DNA of 64,000 nucleotides from Pyxidicoccus sp. MSG2 (GTDB lineage: Bacteria; Myxococcota; Myxococcia; Myxococcales; Myxococcaceae): NCBI RefSeq assembly GCF_026626705.1, contig NZ_JAPNKC010000001.1, positions 7,396,001-7,460,000 of the forward strand, in the 5' to 3' direction. The translations under genes were made by a program, and so were the position numbers. The notes under the pieces were generated by a model, which was not told the DNA's origin, did no database searches, and was given only the letters and a program-made list of their open reading frames with translations. Shown piece by piece: positions 62,240 to 64,000 of the stretch; position 1 is the first letter of the stretch; the number at the start of each line of letters is the position of its first letter.

Positions 62240-63004
62240 TCAAAGCCGGACGTGCAGAGTGATGCGCTCCGGGATATCCCGGTCCGCCGGCTGCCCATGG
62301 ACATCCACGGTCATGACGCCTTGGAGCCCTGGTGGGATGATGAGCTCGAGAGGCTCTCCTGGCGGGAAGGTTCCGTCGAGCTCGCGCCAGCCCGCCTCGG
62401 CCGTTCCTCGAGTCATTGGAGAGTGGATTCGCCACTTCACCCACTCGAAGCGGAGGGGTGAGCGGACGACCAGGGTGAGCGGAGCGTCCTGGGCGCGCAC
62501 CGTGGGCACTTGCTGGAACACGGTCAGGGGCACGAAGACGTTCTCCCCCTCGCCGCTCACCCAGCCGAGATAGCCGAGATCCGTCATCGACAGGCCCTTC
62601 TTGTCCAGCACCGTGCCGGTGGACCAGGACACGGTGGTCGCGGACCTGCCATGGGCATCGAGTTGGTAGTAGGTCTTCTCGCGCAGCGCCCGGACCTGGA
62701 TGCGCACGTCGCTACCGGGCCCTTCGGGAATCAACGGGAGCAGGACCCCGATGCTCCCAGCCAGGTCGGAGTCCGGCTCCGGGACACGGGCGAAGGAGAG
62801 GACCTCGAAGGCCGCGCTGGTCGGTGCTTCGTAGATCCCCTCGCACAGGTCCCCGCCGCGGGGCTGATATCCGAGCTGGCCCTCAATGGGGCGCAGGCCG
62901 GGTGCGCACGGCGGGTCGGCGCGTGCCGGCGCCTGCGCCATCAAGGCAGTCAGTAATGGGAGCACTTGCATGCTGGGAAGGCACTTGAACCGGCGCGTCC
63001 TCAT
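62240..63004 (-). CDS. secreted beta-rich protein, first gene of the protease operon
   Basis: 254 residues from the ATG at 63004; an ATG at 62971 gives a tighter signal peptide (MQVLPLLTALMAQAPARA). The mature protein is beta-rich with two early Cys (PPCAPGLRP, GDLCEGIYEAP) that could form a disulphide. No enzymatic motif or family recognised. It leads a four-gene minus-strand operon with the membrane protein and the two protease-fold genes, which suggests a joint envelope function. Confidence 0.7.
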   Translation of the reverse strand: MRTRRFKCLPSMQVLPLLTALMAQAPARADPPCAPGLRPIEGQLGYQPRGGDLCEGIYEAPTSAAFEVLSFARVPEPDSDLAGSIGVLLPLIPEGPGSDVRIQVRALREKTYYQLDAHGRSATTVSWSTGTVLDKKGLSMTDLGYLGWVSGEGENVFVPLTVFQQVPTVRAQDAPLTLVVRSPLRFEWVKWRIHSPMTRGTAEAGWRELDGTFPPGEPLELIIPPGLQGVMTVDVHGQPADRDIPERITLHVRL

Positions 63005-63299
63005 GCTTCACAGGTGGCCCTCTTCATGCGTCAGGACCAGTGCTCACAGGGAGGAGCGACAGGTGTGCGGCTTCATACACCCATGTGAAGAGAGCAGCCC
63101 ATCAGGTGCCAGCACGGACGAAGGGCGGAGACCGCCTCGCCCTGGGAACGACCCGCTTGGCGAGCGGGTCTCCACGCCGGGAGCCTGCCCTCGCACGTGA
63201 TACCTCCGCGAGAAACAATTCGCCCTGCTCGGGGAGGCCACGAGGGCGAACAGCGCCCTCCCCGCCCGCGCTCATCACCCTCCTGGAGGCGAAGACACC
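63005..63299. other. 295-bp divergent intergenic region
   Basis: Separates the minus-strand protease operon from the truncated plus-strand gene and must hold the operon promoter. No convincing -35/-10 or -24/-12 element was found, and no gene. Confidence 0.4.
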
Positions 63300-63518
63300 A
63301 TGGAGATCAGGAGCACGGTGTTCCTCGCGCGGCATGAGTCCGTGGTCGCGGACTTCGGAGAGGGCGCATGGCGCTCGTTCCTGGCGGAGTACGCGAAGAC
63401 GGCCCCCGTTTTCGCGAAGCTGGTGCTGTCCGTCTGTGTCCGTCCGGTGAACGCCGTGCCGGACTGCTTGAGGACGAACGGGAGCTGTGCGCGGCGGTGG
63501 TCGCGAGCCCTGACGTGA
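63300..63518 (+). pseudogene. truncated gene, unknown family
   Basis: GGAGG lies about 12 bp upstream of the ATG. The first about 45 residues look like a genuine protein (MEIRSTVFLARHESVVADFG, then WRSFLAEYAKTAPVFAKLVL). After that the frame degenerates and stops at codon 73. A different frame continues with a protein-like stretch (AGLLEDERELCAAVVASPDV), suggesting frameshifts. Probably the 5' part of a gene broken by the neighbouring IS66 material. Confidence 0.5.
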
Positions 63519-63602
63519 GCGGGCTGATGAACTCCCGCTGCGTCTGCTCGCTCGCTTCGAACTCCTCGGCGATGCGCAGCCACTGAGGACTTCGAGCGAA
63601 GG

Positions 63603-64000
63603 ATGCCCGAGGTGGAGCGAGAGCTGGGCTGCCTGTTGCGCCGGGCCGTGGTGCGCGCGGAGAAGAAGACGGTCGGCATGGCCTGCGAGATTCTCAGGCG
63701 GGAGAAGTGCCTGCGGACGTTTGTCGACGTGCCGGGCCTGGAGCCGACGAACAACTTCGGCGAGAGGTGCCTGCGTCACGCCGTCATGTACCGCAAGACT
63801 TCCTTCGGGACGCAAGGCCCCGAGGGCAGCCGCTTCGTGGAGCGAATCCTCACGGCCGTCACCACGCTCGAGTTGCAACGGCGCTGCGTCCTGGACTTCC
63901 TGACGAACCCCCTGCACGCGCATCAGCATCGCCCTCCATCCCCCTCGCTGCTGCCGACTGCCGCGGTGATTCAAGTTGCGAACGCCGCCTGGGGGGCCGG
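63603..64000 (+). pseudogene. IS66-family transposase C-terminal remnant, running off the window
   Basis: The frame from 63603 to the right edge encodes the IS66 transposase ending: LEPTNNFGERCLRHAVMYRK, SFGTQGPEGSRFVERILTAV and PSPSLLP. The normal N-terminal and central catalytic portions are absent upstream, where only broken frames are found. The frame continues beyond the usual terminal SLLP without a stop to the window edge. Confidence 0.72.

Overview
The window is very GC-rich (roughly 70% or more by eye), and nearly every codon ends in G or C. Its gene content is typical of Myxococcota, most probably Myxococcaceae (Myxococcus/Corallococcus/Pyxidicoccus-like). It has several eukaryote-like Ser/Thr kinases, an FHA protein, a caspase-fold protein, a giant TPR protein, an RHS protein, a bacterial protein-arginine deiminase, many lipoproteins, a PilT-type ATPase and a good sigma-54 promoter. 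This taxonomic placement is an inference from gene content; no rRNA or tRNA gene was recognised.

Layout. 1-4.9 kb: end of an NlpC/P60-like gene, a small lipoprotein, then a tight cassette of ECF sigma factor, anti-sigma factor, secreted caspase with a beta-barrel-like tail, and lipoprotein. 5.0-13.3 kb: a small Cys-rich secreted protein, a 2154-residue RHS protein ending in an HExxH metallopeptidase-like tip, a small membrane protein directly behind it (candidate immunity protein), and a TonB-C/TPR lipoprotein. 13.3-25.5 kb: a kinase-cyclase fusion divergent from a 3182-residue TPR protein. 25.5-27.5 kb: lipoprotein, queC and a VanX-type dipeptidase in overlapping order. 27.8-31.8 kb: a YfbK-like secreted protein lacking its VWA domain, followed by a histidine kinase/response regulator pair. 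31.8-34.7 kb (minus): the deiminase and a HEAT-like protein. 34.9-38.6 kb: kinase, PilT-like ATPase behind a sigma-54 promoter, alpha/beta hydrolase.

38.6-44.3 kb: a repeat-bearing intergenic region, a TetR regulator with an unusual repeat tail, a DUF1800/DUF1501 pair joined by three tandem coupled mini-ORFs, and a hydrolase. 44.3-46.4 kb (minus): a CBS protein and a frameshifted SGNH-hydrolase lipoprotein. 46.6-51.2 kb: a methionine-salvage operon mtnB-mtnD-mtnC-mtnP-mtnA plus a class II aldolase, all overlapping or nearly so. This set could route methylthioribulose-1-phosphate either back to methionine or to DHAP and an aldehyde.

51.2-58.5 kb: a 45-bp repeat array between convergent genes, a metallophosphoesterase, an FHA protein, two hydrolase-type proteins, a bestrophin-family channel and a GNAT acetyltransferase. 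58.5-64 kb: an IS630 transposase scrap, a four-gene minus-strand operon built around a trypsin-like protease and an inactive-looking paralogue, then a truncated gene and an IS66 transposase remnant running off the right edge. Mobile-element debris is confined to this right-hand end.
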